From contig NZ_JAAVLX010000004.1 of NCBI RefSeq assembly GCF_013114825.1, forward strand, positions 682,001-746,000: a DNA stretch of 64,000 nt. The letters are read 5' to 3'. The stretch's first letter is position 1, and every line of letters begins with the position of its first letter. The notes under the pieces are model-generated. The model did not search any database. It was not told where the DNA came from and was given only the letters and a program-made list of their open reading frames with translations. The translations under genes and the position numbers were made by a program. Of the stretch, positions 36,506 to 45,529 are shown in pieces. The DNA is from Bradyrhizobium australiense. Its GTDB lineage: Bacteria > Pseudomonadota > Alphaproteobacteria > Rhizobiales > Xanthobacteraceae.

Positions 36506-36801
36506 ATGACCACATAACGTCATGCTTGCAAATTGGACAGACCAAGGCATCCAGAAGGTAAAGGAGTCGCCTCATCGTCTGAATACGGCAAAGAAAGCTC
36601 TCAAGGAAATGGGAGGCGAGTTTCAAACTCTTTTTCCTCACCATGGGCGACTATGACATCGTCGCGATTTACGAAGCTCCTGACGATGCTGTGGCGGCGC
36701 GTTTCAATCTGCAGCTAGGCATGCTGGGAAACATCCGGACACGCACGCTGAAAGCGTTTCCTGAAGCGTCTTATCGGGAGATCATCAACTCGCTCGGTTA
36801 G
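36506..36801 (+). pseudogene. GYD domain protein gene with two frameshifts
   Basis: A strong ribosome site (GGAGGAGG) precedes ATG 36506, which reads ATG ACC ACA TAA. Removing one A at 36516-36517 gives MTTYVMLANWTDQGIQ, the normal opening of small GYD proteins. Continuing, the frame reads through ALKEMGGEF, and removing one C at 36624 restores LFFLTMGDYDIVAIYEAPDD, the GYD signature, to a stop at 36799-36801. The repaired protein is 97 residues, full length for the family. Two separate single-base insertions disable the gene. GYD proteins are small ferredoxin-like-fold proteins of unclear function. The gene lies 31 bases after the oxidase subunit IV, in the same direction. Confidence 0.75.
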
Positions 36802-36835
36802 ACCAGAGCGCGCTGACTTACCATGCGCTATGGGA

Positions 36836-38587
36836 CTATCCGTCAAATACGTCCGCCGAGGCGCGGCCGGCGCGGGCGACTAGCTTTTCGTCAGGCGCGG
36901 GCAGCGCCTTGCCGTTGTCTCGGAAGCGGTTGGTGATGGGATAGCGGCGGTCGCGGCCAAAATTCTTTTCCGTCACCTTGACGCCCGGCGCGGCCTGCCG
37001 GCGCTTGTATTCGGCAACATTCAGTAGCCGGTTGATCCGCGTCACCACGTCGGCCGGGAAACCGGCGGCGATGATCGTGGCCAGCGGCTCCTCGCGCTCG
37101 ACGAGACGCTCCAGAATCCCGTCCAGCATTTCATAGGGCGGCAGCGAGTCCTGGTCGGTCTGGTTCTCGCGCAGTTCCGCCGTCGGCGGCCGCGTGATTA
37201 TGTTGACCGGGATGACTTCGCCCGACGGCCCGAGCGCGCCGTCCGGCTTCCATCCGTTGCGCAGACTCGAGAGGCGGAACACTTCGGTCTTGTAGATGTC
37301 CTTGATCGGATTGAATCCCCCGTTCATGTCGCCATAGAGGGTGGCATAGCCGACCGACATTTCCGACTTGTTGCCAGTCGTCACCACCATCGCGCCGGTC
37401 TTGTTGGAGATCGCCATCAGCAGCGTGCCGCGGGTGCGCGCCTGCAGGTTCTCCTCGGTAATATCGCGCGGCAGTCCGGCGAACGGACCGGAGAGGATTT
37501 TCTCGAACCCGTTCACGGCGTCGGCAATCGGCAGCACCTCGTATCGGATACCGAGCGCTTTCGCGAGCTTTGCGGCATCGTCGAGCGACACCTGCGCGGT
37601 GAAACGGAACGGCAGCATCACGCCGCGAACCTGATCGGCGCCGAGCGCATCAACCGCAATGGCCGCGCACAGCGCGGAATCGATGCCGCCGGAGATGCCG
37701 AGCAGCACGCCGGGAAAGCCGTTCTTGCGGACGTAATCGCGCAGGCCCAGCACGCAGGCGGCGTAATCGCCCCTGTCGCCCTCTAGCAACGGCACGACCG
37801 GCCCATTGCAGCGCCAGCCGTCGGCGCCCTTGGTCCAACGCAGCGTAGTAATGCTCTCCTCGAACGCAGGGAGTTGCGCCGCGACCGAAAGATCGGCGTT
37901 CAGCGCAAACGACGCGCCGTCGAACACCAGTTCGTCCTGCCCGCCGATCTGGTTGAGGTAGACCAGCGGCAGACCGCTCTCGGTCACGCGGGCGACCGCG
38001 ATCGACAGCCGGAGATCGTTCTTGTCGCGCGCGTAAGGCGAGCCGTTCGGCACGACGAGCATTTCCGCGCCGGTCTCGGCGAGGCATTCGACGACGTTTT
38101 CGTATTCCTCAGACTCCTCGAGCCAGATGTCCTCGCAAATGGGGACGCCGACCCGGATGCCGCGCACGGTCACCGGACCCGCGGCGGGGCCGCGCGCGAA
38201 CAGGCGCTTCTCGTCGAACACGCCGTAGTTCGGTAAATTGGCCTTGAAACGCAACGCGACGATGCGGCCCTGATCGAGCAACGCGCAGGCGTTATAAAGC
38301 TTGCCGTCCTCGACCCAGGGCGTGCCGATCAGAACAGCCGGACCACCTCCCGCGGTCTCGCGCGCCAGTTCTTCGACCGCTGCGCGGCAGGCGGCCTGGA
38401 AGGCCGGCTTCAGCACCAGGTCTTCCGGCGGATAGCCGCAGATAAACAATTCGGGCAGCAGCAGGAGATCGGCGCCGTCGGCTTTCGCCTTCTCGCGCGC
38501 GGCACGCGCCTTGGCGGCGTTGCCCGGGACGTCGCCGACCGTCGGGTTCAACTGCGCCAGCGTGATCGTGAAGATAGGTTCGGTCAT
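36836..38587 (-). CDS. nadE: Glutamine-dependent NAD+ synthetase
   Basis: 583 residues from ATG 38587. The N-terminal nitrilase-type glutaminase domain (1-280) has LLLPELFICGYPPEDL with Glu, FKANLPNYGVFDEKR with Lys, and VPICEDIW with the nucleophilic Cys. The C-terminal ATP-pyrophosphatase domain has GISGGIDSALCA and VTTGNKSEMSVGYATLYG. It makes NAD+ from nicotinic acid adenine dinucleotide, the last step of NAD synthesis. It follows dgkA by 45 bases on the same strand. Confidence 0.96.
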   Translation of the reverse strand: MTEPIFTITLAQLNPTVGDVPGNAAKARAAREKAKADGADLLLLPELFICGYPPEDLVLKPAFQAACRAAVEELARETAGGGPAVLIGTPWVEDGKLYNACALLDQGRIVALRFKANLPNYGVFDEKRLFARGPAAGPVTVRGIRVGVPICEDIWLEESEEYENVVECLAETGAEMLVVPNGSPYARDKNDLRLSIAVARVTESGLPLVYLNQIGGQDELVFDGASFALNADLSVAAQLPAFEESITTLRWTKGADGWRCNGPVVPLLEGDRGDYAACVLGLRDYVRKNGFPGVLLGISGGIDSALCAAIAVDALGADQVRGVMLPFRFTAQVSLDDAAKLAKALGIRYEVLPIADAVNGFEKILSGPFAGLPRDITEENLQARTRGTLLMAISNKTGAMVVTTGNKSEMSVGYATLYGDMNGGFNPIKDIYKTEVFRLSSLRNGWKPDGALGPSGEVIPVNIITRPPTAELRENQTDQDSLPPYEMLDGILERLVEREEPLATIIAAGFPADVVTRINRLLNVAEYKRRQAAPGVKVTEKNFGRDRRYPITNRFRDNGKALPAPDEKLVARAGRASADVFDG

Positions 38588-38632
38588 GGAAGCGATGGTG
38601 CCTTGCACAAGAGCAAACTGCAATCGACGCCT

Positions 38633-38986
38633 TTAGATCGCGCCCATGCGTTCGGCGAGGGCGAAGAGCCAGAACAGGCCGGCCATCAACAGCGCCACGC
38701 CGACCGCCGCCGACCCCATGTCCTTGACCTGGCCGATCTTCGGGTCGCGGTCCAAAGTCAGGCGATCGGCGAGCTTCTCGATCGCGGTGTTGAGCAGCTC
38801 GACCACCAGGACAAAGGCGACGGCCGCAACCAGTTCCACGCAGCGCATGGTGGTCGTGCCGATCAGCCAGGCCAGCGGCACCGATAGCGCCAGCGCGAAC
38901 AGTTCCTCGCGGACGGCCTGCTCCGAACGGATCGCAAAGGCGAGGCCGTTACGCGTGTTGATGGTGGCCCGCCAAAGTCGCAGCAA
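38633..38986 (-). CDS. dgkA: Diacylglycerol kinase
   Basis: 117 residues. I take a TTG at 38986, one base after the aroG stop, with GGGA upstream, because it gives the typical length and N-terminus (LRLWRATINTRNGLAFAIRSE); an in-frame ATG lies inside aroG. Three membrane helices, and the signature ELLNTAIEKLADR with the catalytic Glu and Asn. The enzyme phosphorylates diacylglycerol to phosphatidic acid for recycling of lipids. Genes aroG, dgkA and nadE appear to be one transcript. Confidence 0.9.
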   Translation of the reverse strand: MLRLWRATINTRNGLAFAIRSEQAVREELFALALSVPLAWLIGTTTMRCVELVAAVAFVLVVELLNTAIEKLADRLTLDRDPKIGQVKDMGSAAVGVALLMAGLFWLFALAERMGAI

Positions 38987-38987
38987 A

Positions 38988-40376
38988 TCAAAGTCCCGCT
39001 GCGGCCGGCATCGGCTTTTCCTTGCCCGCACGCTCCTGTTTCAGCAGTTCGGCGATCAGGAAGGCCATATCGATCGACTGTTCGGCATTGAGGCGAGGAT
39101 CGCAGACCGTGTGGTAGCGGTCGTTGAGGTCCTCGTCGGTGATGGCGCGCGCGCCGCCGATGCATTCGGTGACATCCTGGCCGGTCATTTCCAGATGCAC
39201 GCCGCCGGCATGGGTGCCTTCCGCCGCGTGGATAGCGAAGAACGACTTCACCTCCGACAGCACCCGGTCGAAGGGCCGGGTCTTGTAGCCTGAAGTCGAG
39301 GTGATGGTGTTGCCGTGCATGGGATCGCAAGACCAGACCACGACCCGCCCTTCCCGCTGCACGGCGCGGATCAGCGGCGCCAGGTGATCGCTGACCTTGT
39401 CGGAGCCGAAGCGGTTGATCAGCGTCAGCCTTCCCGGCTCGTTGTCGGGATTGAGAATGTCGATCAGCTTCAACAGTTCATCAGGCTTCAGCGAGGGGCC
39501 GCATTTCAGGCCGATCGGGTTCTTGATGCCGCGGAAATATTCGACATGGCCGTGGTCGAGCTGGCGGGTGCGGTCGCCGATCCAGATCATGTGGCCCGAG
39601 GTCGCGTACCAGTCGCCGGTCGTCGAATCGACCCGTGTCAAGGCCTGCTCGTAACCCAGCAGCAGCGCCTCATGGCTGGTATAGAAATCGGTGGCGCGCA
39701 GTTCGGGATGGCTTTCGAGATCGAGGCCGCAGGCGCGCATGAAATTCAGCGCGTCGGAGATACGGTCCGCCAGTTCCTTGTAGCGGCGTGACTGCGGGGA
39801 ATCCTTGAGGAAGCCGAGCATCCACTGATGCACGCTGCCGAGATTGGCAAAGCCGCCGGTCGCGAACGCGCGGAGCAGATTGAGAGTCGCGGCCGATTGC
39901 CGGTAGGCCATCAACTGGCGCTGCGGATCGGGGATGCGCGCTTCCGGCGTGAAAGCGATGTCGTTGATGATGTCGCCGCGGTAGCTCGGCAGTTCGACAC
40001 CGTTGATTTTTTCTGTGTTCGACGACCGCGGTTTTGCAAATTGTCCGGCGATGCGGCCGACCTTCACCACCGGCAGCGCGCCGGCATAGGTCAGGACAAC
40101 CGCCATCTGCAGCAGCACGCGGAAGAAGTCGCGGATATTGTTGGCGCCGTGCTCGGCAAAGCTCTCGGCGCAATCGCCGCCCTGCAGCAGGAAGGCCTCG
40201 CCGGCCGCGACGCGGGCCAGCGCCTTTTTCAGGTTGCGGGCTTCGCCGGCGAACACCAGCGGCGGAAACGTGGCGAGCTGCGCCTCGACGTCGGCCAATG
40301 CCTTGGCGTCGGGATAATCGGGCACCTGCAGCACCGGCTTGGTGCGCCAGCTATCGGGCGTCCACCGCTCGGACAT
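38988..40376 (-). CDS. aroG: Class II 3-deoxy-7-phosphoheptulonate (DAHP) synthase
   Basis: 462 residues; ATG 40376 has AGGAG 8 bases upstream, so the longer upstream frame is not used. It belongs to the plant/actinobacterial type II DAHP synthase family. Diagnostic stretches: [12 protein letters not shown] near residue 100 with the first metal Cys, [43 protein letters not shown] substrate loop, and CDPMHGNT with the metal His. It condenses phosphoenolpyruvate with erythrose 4-phosphate, the first step of the shikimate pathway. First gene of the aroG-dgkA-nadE run. Confidence 0.95.
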   Translation of the reverse strand: MSERWTPDSWRTKPVLQVPDYPDAKALADVEAQLATFPPLVFAGEARNLKKALARVAAGEAFLLQGGDCAESFAEHGANNIRDFFRVLLQMAVVLTYAGALPVVKVGRIAGQFAKPRSSNTEKINGVELPSYRGDIINDIAFTPEARIPDPQRQLMAYRQSAATLNLLRAFATGGFANLGSVHQWMLGFLKDSPQSRRYKELADRISDALNFMRACGLDLESHPELRATDFYTSHEALLLGYEQALTRVDSTTGDWYATSGHMIWIGDRTRQLDHGHVEYFRGIKNPIGLKCGPSLKPDELLKLIDILNPDNEPGRLTLINRFGSDKVSDHLAPLIRAVQREGRVVVWSCDPMHGNTITSTSGYKTRPFDRVLSEVKSFFAIHAAEGTHAGGVHLEMTGQDVTECIGGARAITDEDLNDRYHTVCDPRLNAEQSIDMAFLIAELLKQERAGKEKPMPAAAGL

Positions 40377-40546
40377 GACGTTAACTCCTGAGCAAAAACC
40401 GCAACTTATCAGCGATTGTGAAGGCCGCGTTATACACAGGCCTTCGGCCCACCGCCAGTTAGATTTCCGGTAGTCCTGACAAGCCCTTGCGGCAAAAGCC
40501 GATTTCGCTTTTGTTATAGCCGCTCGCAAAGCTGGCAGGAGACACG

Positions 40547-41452
40547 GTGGCCGAGCCGAGGCTGGACGACGTATTTGGCGATGATATTACGGTGCCCGCG
40601 AGGGATGGATATCCCCTTGCCGCGACGCTGTTTCTGCCCCGGGGGGCCAAGCGCCATGCGGTCCTGGTCAACTCGGCGACCGCCGTTCCCCGCAAGCTCT
40701 ACCGGGGTTTTGCCAGCTATCTCGCCCGCCGCGGCTGCGCGGTGCTGACCTATGATTACCGCGGCACCGGCGACTCGACGCCGCAGGCGCTGACCGGCCA
40801 CAGCCAGCCCAAATCGCTGGTCGGCTTCAAGGCCTCGATGTCGGACTGGGCCGCGCAGGATGTCACGGCGGCGGTCGCCTGGATGCGCGAGCGTTACAAG
40901 GCGCTGCCCTTCGCCTATGTCGGGCATTCGTTCGGCGGCCAGGCGCTCGGCCTGTTGCCGAACAATTCGGAGATTTCGCGCGCACTCTTGATTGCCGCAC
41001 AAGCCGGTTACTGGAAACTGATGACAGCGCCGGAACGCTACCGCGTCTACGCCCTGCTGAATTTTGTAGGTGCCCCCTTAACCCGCGTACTCGGCTACAT
41101 GCCGGGCAAGGCCGGCCTCGGCATGGATCTGCCGAAGGATGCATTCCTGCAATGGGTCAGCTGGGTGATGAGCCCGCGCTATCTGTTCGACGATGCCAGG
41201 CTCGATGCCGTGCAGAATTTCCCGAAATACAAGGGCGCGTTGCGCGCGCTCTGCATGTCCGACGATCCCTGGGCGACGCCGCCGGCGGTCGAATTGTTGT
41301 GTTCGGGATTTACCTCGATCGAGCCCGAGATCATCACGGTGACGCCTGCGGAGACCGGCGTGAGCAAGATCGGCCATATGGGGTTTTTCCGGCCCGAGCA
41401 TCGCGACACGCTGTGGCGCGGGGCCGCGGAATGGATCCGGGCGGGGGAGTAG
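40547..41452 (+). CDS. Alpha/beta hydrolase (serine aminopeptidase S33-like)
   Basis: 301 residues from GTG 40547, which has AGGAGA 5 bases upstream. The fold is shown by [11 protein letters not shown] and the nucleophile elbow GHSFGG at 126-131 with Ser128; a late His in KIGHMGFF fits the catalytic His. The N-terminal [16 protein letters not shown] is typical of hydrolases with a short lid. The substrate is unknown. It is divergent from aroG and convergent with the MBL-fold gene. Confidence 0.9.
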   Translation: MAEPRLDDVFGDDITVPARDGYPLAATLFLPRGAKRHAVLVNSATAVPRKLYRGFASYLARRGCAVLTYDYRGTGDSTPQALTGHSQPKSLVGFKASMSDWAAQDVTAAVAWMRERYKALPFAYVGHSFGGQALGLLPNNSEISRALLIAAQAGYWKLMTAPERYRVYALLNFVGAPLTRVLGYMPGKAGLGMDLPKDAFLQWVSWVMSPRYLFDDARLDAVQNFPKYKGALRALCMSDDPWATPPAVELLCSGFTSIEPEIITVTPAETGVSKIGHMGFFRPEHRDTLWRGAAEWIRAGE

Positions 41453-41482
41453 TTGTCGGCACCGCCGCGCATCGACAATGCG

Positions 41483-42394
41483 CTATTCATCCGCCTTGCC
41501 CGCTCCTGCAAATCGACGGACGGTAACGACGTCGCAGATATCGAACTGCATCAGGTCCTCGCCAGCGACCAGCGGCCCGTGATAGGTGCGGCGGGTTTCC
41601 CTGATGAGATCATCGACCGTGGCCGGCGGAATCAATTTGCTCGCGAGGAATACCAGATGGGTGTACGCCGCCAGCTTCGGTCTGGTTTGCGCAAAGACGC
41701 GGCCCGCCTCATCGGGCATCGTGTGATGCGCCATGATGCGTTGAATGAATGGCTCCGCCAGCAGCGCCGGCCGCGCAATCGCGACTTCGTGGATGAGCAG
41801 ATCGGCGCCGGTGCCGTGCTTGATGACGTTTCGATTGAATCGGGTATCGCCTGAGATGACGACCGCGCGTCCATTATACTCAACACGATAACCATAGGCC
41901 GGTTTGATCGTATCGCCGTGATCGACCTCAAAGGCGATGACCTTCACGCCGTTGTTCTCGTAGACGACGCCGTCGGCGCTGAATTCTTCAACCGCAATGG
42001 CAGCTCCTCGCGGCGGAAGCTTTTCGTCCTCGATGCGTATGCTGACGTCGAGGGCATAGGCCTGCTCAAGATGGGTCATCAAGGTCTTCGCGCCATCCGG
42101 CCCCATCACGCGCAGCGGCTCTGTTCGCGTTCCGAAATAGGATTGCAACCAGCCGGTGAGCCAGAGATCGGGAATGCCGACGGTATGATCGGAGTGATAA
42201 TGCGTAAGAAAGAGAGCGTCGAGCCGCCCGATCGGCACACCGAGCTGATGCAGGCGGATCGACGCCCCTCGCCCGGCATCGATCAGGAGTTTCTGATCGC
42301 CGGCCTCGATCAGCGTGCTCGGTCCGAAACGATCGAGCACCGGGATCGGTGTCCCGGTGCCCAACAGCGTTACCTTGAAATCGGATGCCTGCAT
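41483..42394 (-). CDS. MBL-fold metallo-hydrolase
   Basis: 303 residues from ATG 42394, whose A is the last base of the stop of the upstream Bug gene (TGATG), so the two are coupled. Metallo-beta-lactamase fold of the RNase Z/arylsulfatase-like group: GTGTPIPVLDRFGPS, LFLTHYHSDHTVGIPDLW with HxHxDH at 65-70, SGDTRFN and HHTMPDEAG. Without RNA-binding arm it is more like the arylsulfatase/lactonase members. The link to a Bug receptor and a divergent IclR regulator suggests breakdown of a carboxylic or ester substrate. Confidence 0.92.
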   Translation of the reverse strand: MQASDFKVTLLGTGTPIPVLDRFGPSTLIEAGDQKLLIDAGRGASIRLHQLGVPIGRLDALFLTHYHSDHTVGIPDLWLTGWLQSYFGTRTEPLRVMGPDGAKTLMTHLEQAYALDVSIRIEDEKLPPRGAAIAVEEFSADGVVYENNGVKVIAFEVDHGDTIKPAYGYRVEYNGRAVVISGDTRFNRNVIKHGTGADLLIHEVAIARPALLAEPFIQRIMAHHTMPDEAGRVFAQTRPKLAAYTHLVFLASKLIPPATVDDLIRETRRTYHGPLVAGEDLMQFDICDVVTVRRFAGAGKADE

Positions 42395-43383
42395 CACTGC
42401 CCCATTTTGATTCCGGAATCCCTGACCACCTTGGCCCAATGCGCCGTCTGCGATCTGACGAGCTCGCCGTACGCAGCCGGCGTGCCGCCCGCCGGTTCGG
42501 CGCCGAGCTTGGCAAACGCTTCGCGGATTTTGGGTTTGGCCAACGCCTTGTTGATCGCACCATTCAGGCGATTGACGACGTCATCAGGCGTCCCGCTCTT
42601 CACCGCGAAACCGACCCAGTCCTCCACCGCCAGACCAGGGAAGCCTTGCTCTGCGATGGTTGGGACGTCTGCAAGCGCGGCGAGGCGTTTTGGTGCTGTC
42701 ACCGCAAGCGCCCGAAGCTTGCCGGTGTTGATCAAGTCGACCACGGGCAGTGTCGTAACGAACATGAACTGGTTGGTGCCGTTAAGCAGATCGCCGATCG
42801 CCTGCGGAAACTGATTGTACGGGACATGCGTGGCGCGGGTTCCCGTCTGCAGCTTGAACATTTCGCCGATCAGGTGAGCGGGAGTGCCGAACCCGCCGGA
42901 GGAGAAAGTGAGCTTGTCCGGCTTCTCCTTGATGAGAGCCACGAGGTCGGACACCGATTTCACCGGCACCGAGGGATTCACAACAAGCACGTTGTACGAG
43001 GTGGATACCTTGACCACTGGCGCGAAATCGGTTTCCAGCCCGAACGGTATGCTCGGCAGAATCGCTGGGGCGGCGCTTACTGGCAGAGACATCGCATAGA
43101 TGGCATATCCGTCTGCCGGGCGCCTAAGAACCTCCGAGCCGCCAAGCGTCAGCACGGCTCCGGCCCTGTTCTCCACCACAACGTTCCAGCCCTCGCTCTC
43201 CGAGAGCTCGGCTGCGATCACGCGGGTGATGATATCGGGCGGAGTTGAAGGCGCGTTCGGCACCACGATGGTGATGAGACGGGAGGGATATTGCTGCGCG
43301 CCCGCTTCATGGGCGAGGAACGTCACCGTCAGCATGGAGAGCACTAGCAGCTTTGTCGTATGGAAATACGGTACCGTGGCCAT
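42394..43383 (-). CDS. Bug/TctC-type solute-binding protein
   Basis: 329 residues from ATG 43383, with AGGAG 7 bases upstream. Signal peptide to about residue 30 (ending HEAGAQ), then YPSRLITIVVPNAPSTPPDII, the Bug opening, with Pro and Asp at the first ligand loop. GGFGTPAHLIGEMFK and DVPTIAEQGFPGL are the other usual family stretches. It binds a small carboxylate in the periplasm. TctAB membrane partners are not adjacent. Coupled with the MBL hydrolase; divergent from an IclR regulator gene 203 bases away. Confidence 0.93.
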   Translation of the reverse strand: MATVPYFHTTKLLVLSMLTVTFLAHEAGAQQYPSRLITIVVPNAPSTPPDIITRVIAAELSESEGWNVVVENRAGAVLTLGGSEVLRRPADGYAIYAMSLPVSAAPAILPSIPFGLETDFAPVVKVSTSYNVLVVNPSVPVKSVSDLVALIKEKPDKLTFSSGGFGTPAHLIGEMFKLQTGTRATHVPYNQFPQAIGDLLNGTNQFMFVTTLPVVDLINTGKLRALAVTAPKRLAALADVPTIAEQGFPGLAVEDWVGFAVKSGTPDDVVNRLNGAINKALAKPKIREAFAKLGAEPAGGTPAAYGELVRSQTAHWAKVVRDSGIKMGQ

Positions 43384-43586
43384 GGCTATCTCCTGATCGG
43401 TTGAAATCACGCTCGCTTCAATTTTCGGCTCCCGGGAATTCTTGCTCTTGTCGGCGCAGACTGTCGCGCCTGCGCTCTACCCGAAAGCGGAAAAGACGGC
43501 CGTTTCACCACGTGGAACGCTGGATTTCACTGTGTGAAACGAATAGGCTGCCTCAATTCGGGGCCTTGTCGAGTGGAATGATCGCA

Positions 43587-44393
43587 ATGACCAAGACGAT
43601 CAGAAGCCTGGAGCGAGGCCTCCAAGCGCTCAAAGCCCTCCACGCGACGCCAATTTCGTCGCTTCACGATATTTATGAGCAGACCAGAATTCCCAAGCCG
43701 ACGCTGCTTCGCATCCTGCTCACGCTGGAGCAGTCCGGCCTGGTATCGCGAAGGCTTGCCGATGGCCGTTATCGCATCAGCTCGGGCCTGACACGCCTCG
43801 GCCGCAAGCGCGATCGCTATGACCGTGTCGCTGAAACAGCGGCACCCGTGCTCGATCGCCTCTGCCAGAAGGTCTCCTGGCCGTCCGATTTCATGGTGCC
43901 AGCCGGCGACCATCTGGAGATACGCGAGAGCAGCCGGACGCATAGCCCGTTCATGATCTACGTAAACAAGGATCGGATCGGGACGCCCGTGAACTGGCTG
44001 CTATCCGCTGTGGGGCGCGCGTACCTCGCGTATTGCCCCGAAAGCGAACGGAAGAAAGTGATCGCCTTGCTGCGCAAGTCAGACCGCCCGGAGAACTGGC
44101 TGGCGAAAGATCCGGCGCGGCTTGATGCAATTTTGTCTGAAACGAAGAAGCGAGGTTATGGCCTTCGCGATCAGACTTTTGCCGGCGGCGCTTACGGGAC
44201 CCAGTCACCGGACGGCTTGGCTGGCATCGCAGTGCCCCTGCTCGACCGCGGCCGCGTCCACGGCGTGATCAACATCATTTGGCCGAAGCCCGCCCGCACG
44301 GTTGAAGAAATAGTCACGCAATGCTTGCCGAGCCTTCAGGCGGCAGCCGCAGAGATTGTCAACTCACTGCGCAAACGCCCTAATATGACCTGA
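43587..44393 (+). CDS. IclR family transcriptional regulator
   Basis: 268 residues; start at ATG 43587 (MTKTIRSLERGLQAL) fits the family; an ATG at 43578 is possible. N-terminal winged helix-turn-helix: SSLHDIYEQTRIPKPTLLRILLTLEQSGLVSR, then the C-terminal IclR ligand domain with WPSDFMVPAGDHLEIRES and GGVNIIWPK-like end (HGVINIIWPKPAR). Divergent from the Bug/MBL operon, as usual for a local regulator, so it probably controls those two genes in response to their substrate or a related acid. Confidence 0.93.
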   Translation: MTKTIRSLERGLQALKALHATPISSLHDIYEQTRIPKPTLLRILLTLEQSGLVSRRLADGRYRISSGLTRLGRKRDRYDRVAETAAPVLDRLCQKVSWPSDFMVPAGDHLEIRESSRTHSPFMIYVNKDRIGTPVNWLLSAVGRAYLAYCPESERKKVIALLRKSDRPENWLAKDPARLDAILSETKKRGYGLRDQTFAGGAYGTQSPDGLAGIAVPLLDRGRVHGVINIIWPKPARTVEEIVTQCLPSLQAAAAEIVNSLRKRPNMT

Positions 44394-44456
44394 AGACCCG
44401 GAACCGATCGCGCATCTCGCAGAGACCAGGTATTTGGTTCGCCGGGCAATCCGTGC

Positions 44457-44669
44457 TCACCTCACCACGGCGGCCGCGTCACCATCGTCGCTGGGCAAGA
44501 CGTATTCGACCGCCAGCAGCCCGCCTTCAAGGATGAGAAACGCAACCGCGCCGCCTAGCCAGCCGAAGAAGGCAATAGCAAAGCCCAACAGGAGCAAGGC
44601 GCACATGATTTCCGCCAGGATCTTGCCACTCCGCTCGATCGCGTCCTGTCCTCTGGAAAAGTAAGCCAT
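44457..44669 (-). CDS. Small membrane protein, 70 aa
   Basis: Start at ATG 44669 with GGGGAGG 2 bases and GGAGG 7 bases upstream. A 20-residue cytosolic start (MAYFSRGQDAIERSGKILAE) precedes two helices: IMCALLLLGFAIAFFGWLGG and AVAFLILEGGLLAVEYVL, then a short acidic tail. The family is not known to me. It sits alone between an IclR gene (convergent) and an isochorismatase-like gene (divergent). Confidence 0.65.
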   Translation of the reverse strand: MAYFSRGQDAIERSGKILAEIMCALLLLGFAIAFFGWLGGAVAFLILEGGLLAVEYVLPSDDGDAAAVVR

Positions 44670-44863
44670 GGCCTCCCCTCCATCCACGCGTCATCAACCA
44701 CGAATGCAACGTGGCACAAAGTCGGGAGTTCCGTTCATCCTCGGCGATCGCCGACCCGCGGTCGCGATGTTCATGCCCGACAAGGCCGGACATTCCTCGC
44801 CCGGCTGTTGAAACCCGTTCCCTTTTTCCGAATTAGCCTTCTCAATGAGGCGAGAGGCCACCC

Positions 44864-45454
44864 ATGGAAGGAATTCGCGACGCCGCGCATCTGTGCATCG
44901 ATATGCAGAACATCTTCGCCAGGGGCGGCGTGTGGGAAACGCCATGGATGGAAAGGGTGTTGCCGGTGATCTCGGAGATCGCCGCACGATATCGGGAGCG
45001 GACGGTATTCACGCGTTTCATCACACCCGAGCGGCCGGAAGACCGTCGCGGCCAGTGGCGGACCTATTTCACCAAATGGAAGCGCGCAACGCGCGGCGAT
45101 CTCGCACCCGGCGCGCTCGATATCGTGCCGGCGCTCTCACGATATTCGCCGCCGGCTCTGGTCGTCGACAAGCCCGCCTATTCGGCATTCTTCGGATCGC
45201 GGCTCGGTCATCTGCTCGTCGAGCGGCATGTCGGCACGGTGGTGGTGTCAGGCGCGGAGACCGATGTCTGCGTGCTCTCCACAGTGCTCGGCGCGGTCGA
45301 TCTCGGCTTCCGCGTCGTCATCGTGCAGGATGCGCTGTGCAGTTCCTCGGACACCGGCCATGATGCGCTGATGACCATGTATCGGACGCGGTTCAACGAG
45401 CAGATCGAGTTGGTCAGCGCCGCGGAACTGTTCGACATGTGGCATCCGGACTAG
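44864..45454 (+). CDS. Isochorismatase-like cysteine hydrolase
   Basis: 196 residues. The catalytic triad of the family is visible: Asp13 in CIDMQN, Lys103 in VDKPAYSAFF, and Cys136 in AETDVCVLSTV, the last with the usual cis-peptide neighbours. Members hydrolyse amides such as nicotinamide, N-carbamoyl compounds or ureido compounds; the residues here do not decide which. Isochorismatase proper is unlikely as no siderophore genes are near. It is followed by a flavoprotein gene 75 bases downstream in the same direction. Confidence 0.92.
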   Translation: MEGIRDAAHLCIDMQNIFARGGVWETPWMERVLPVISEIAARYRERTVFTRFITPERPEDRRGQWRTYFTKWKRATRGDLAPGALDIVPALSRYSPPALVVDKPAYSAFFGSRLGHLLVERHVGTVVVSGAETDVCVLSTVLGAVDLGFRVVIVQDALCSSSDTGHDALMTMYRTRFNEQIELVSAAELFDMWHPD

Positions 45455-45529
45455 ACGCCCCGGACCCGGAACCGCCGCTCCGGCTCCAACGTTGAGACGG
45501 CAGCAATCACCGCACGAAAGGATCGATCC

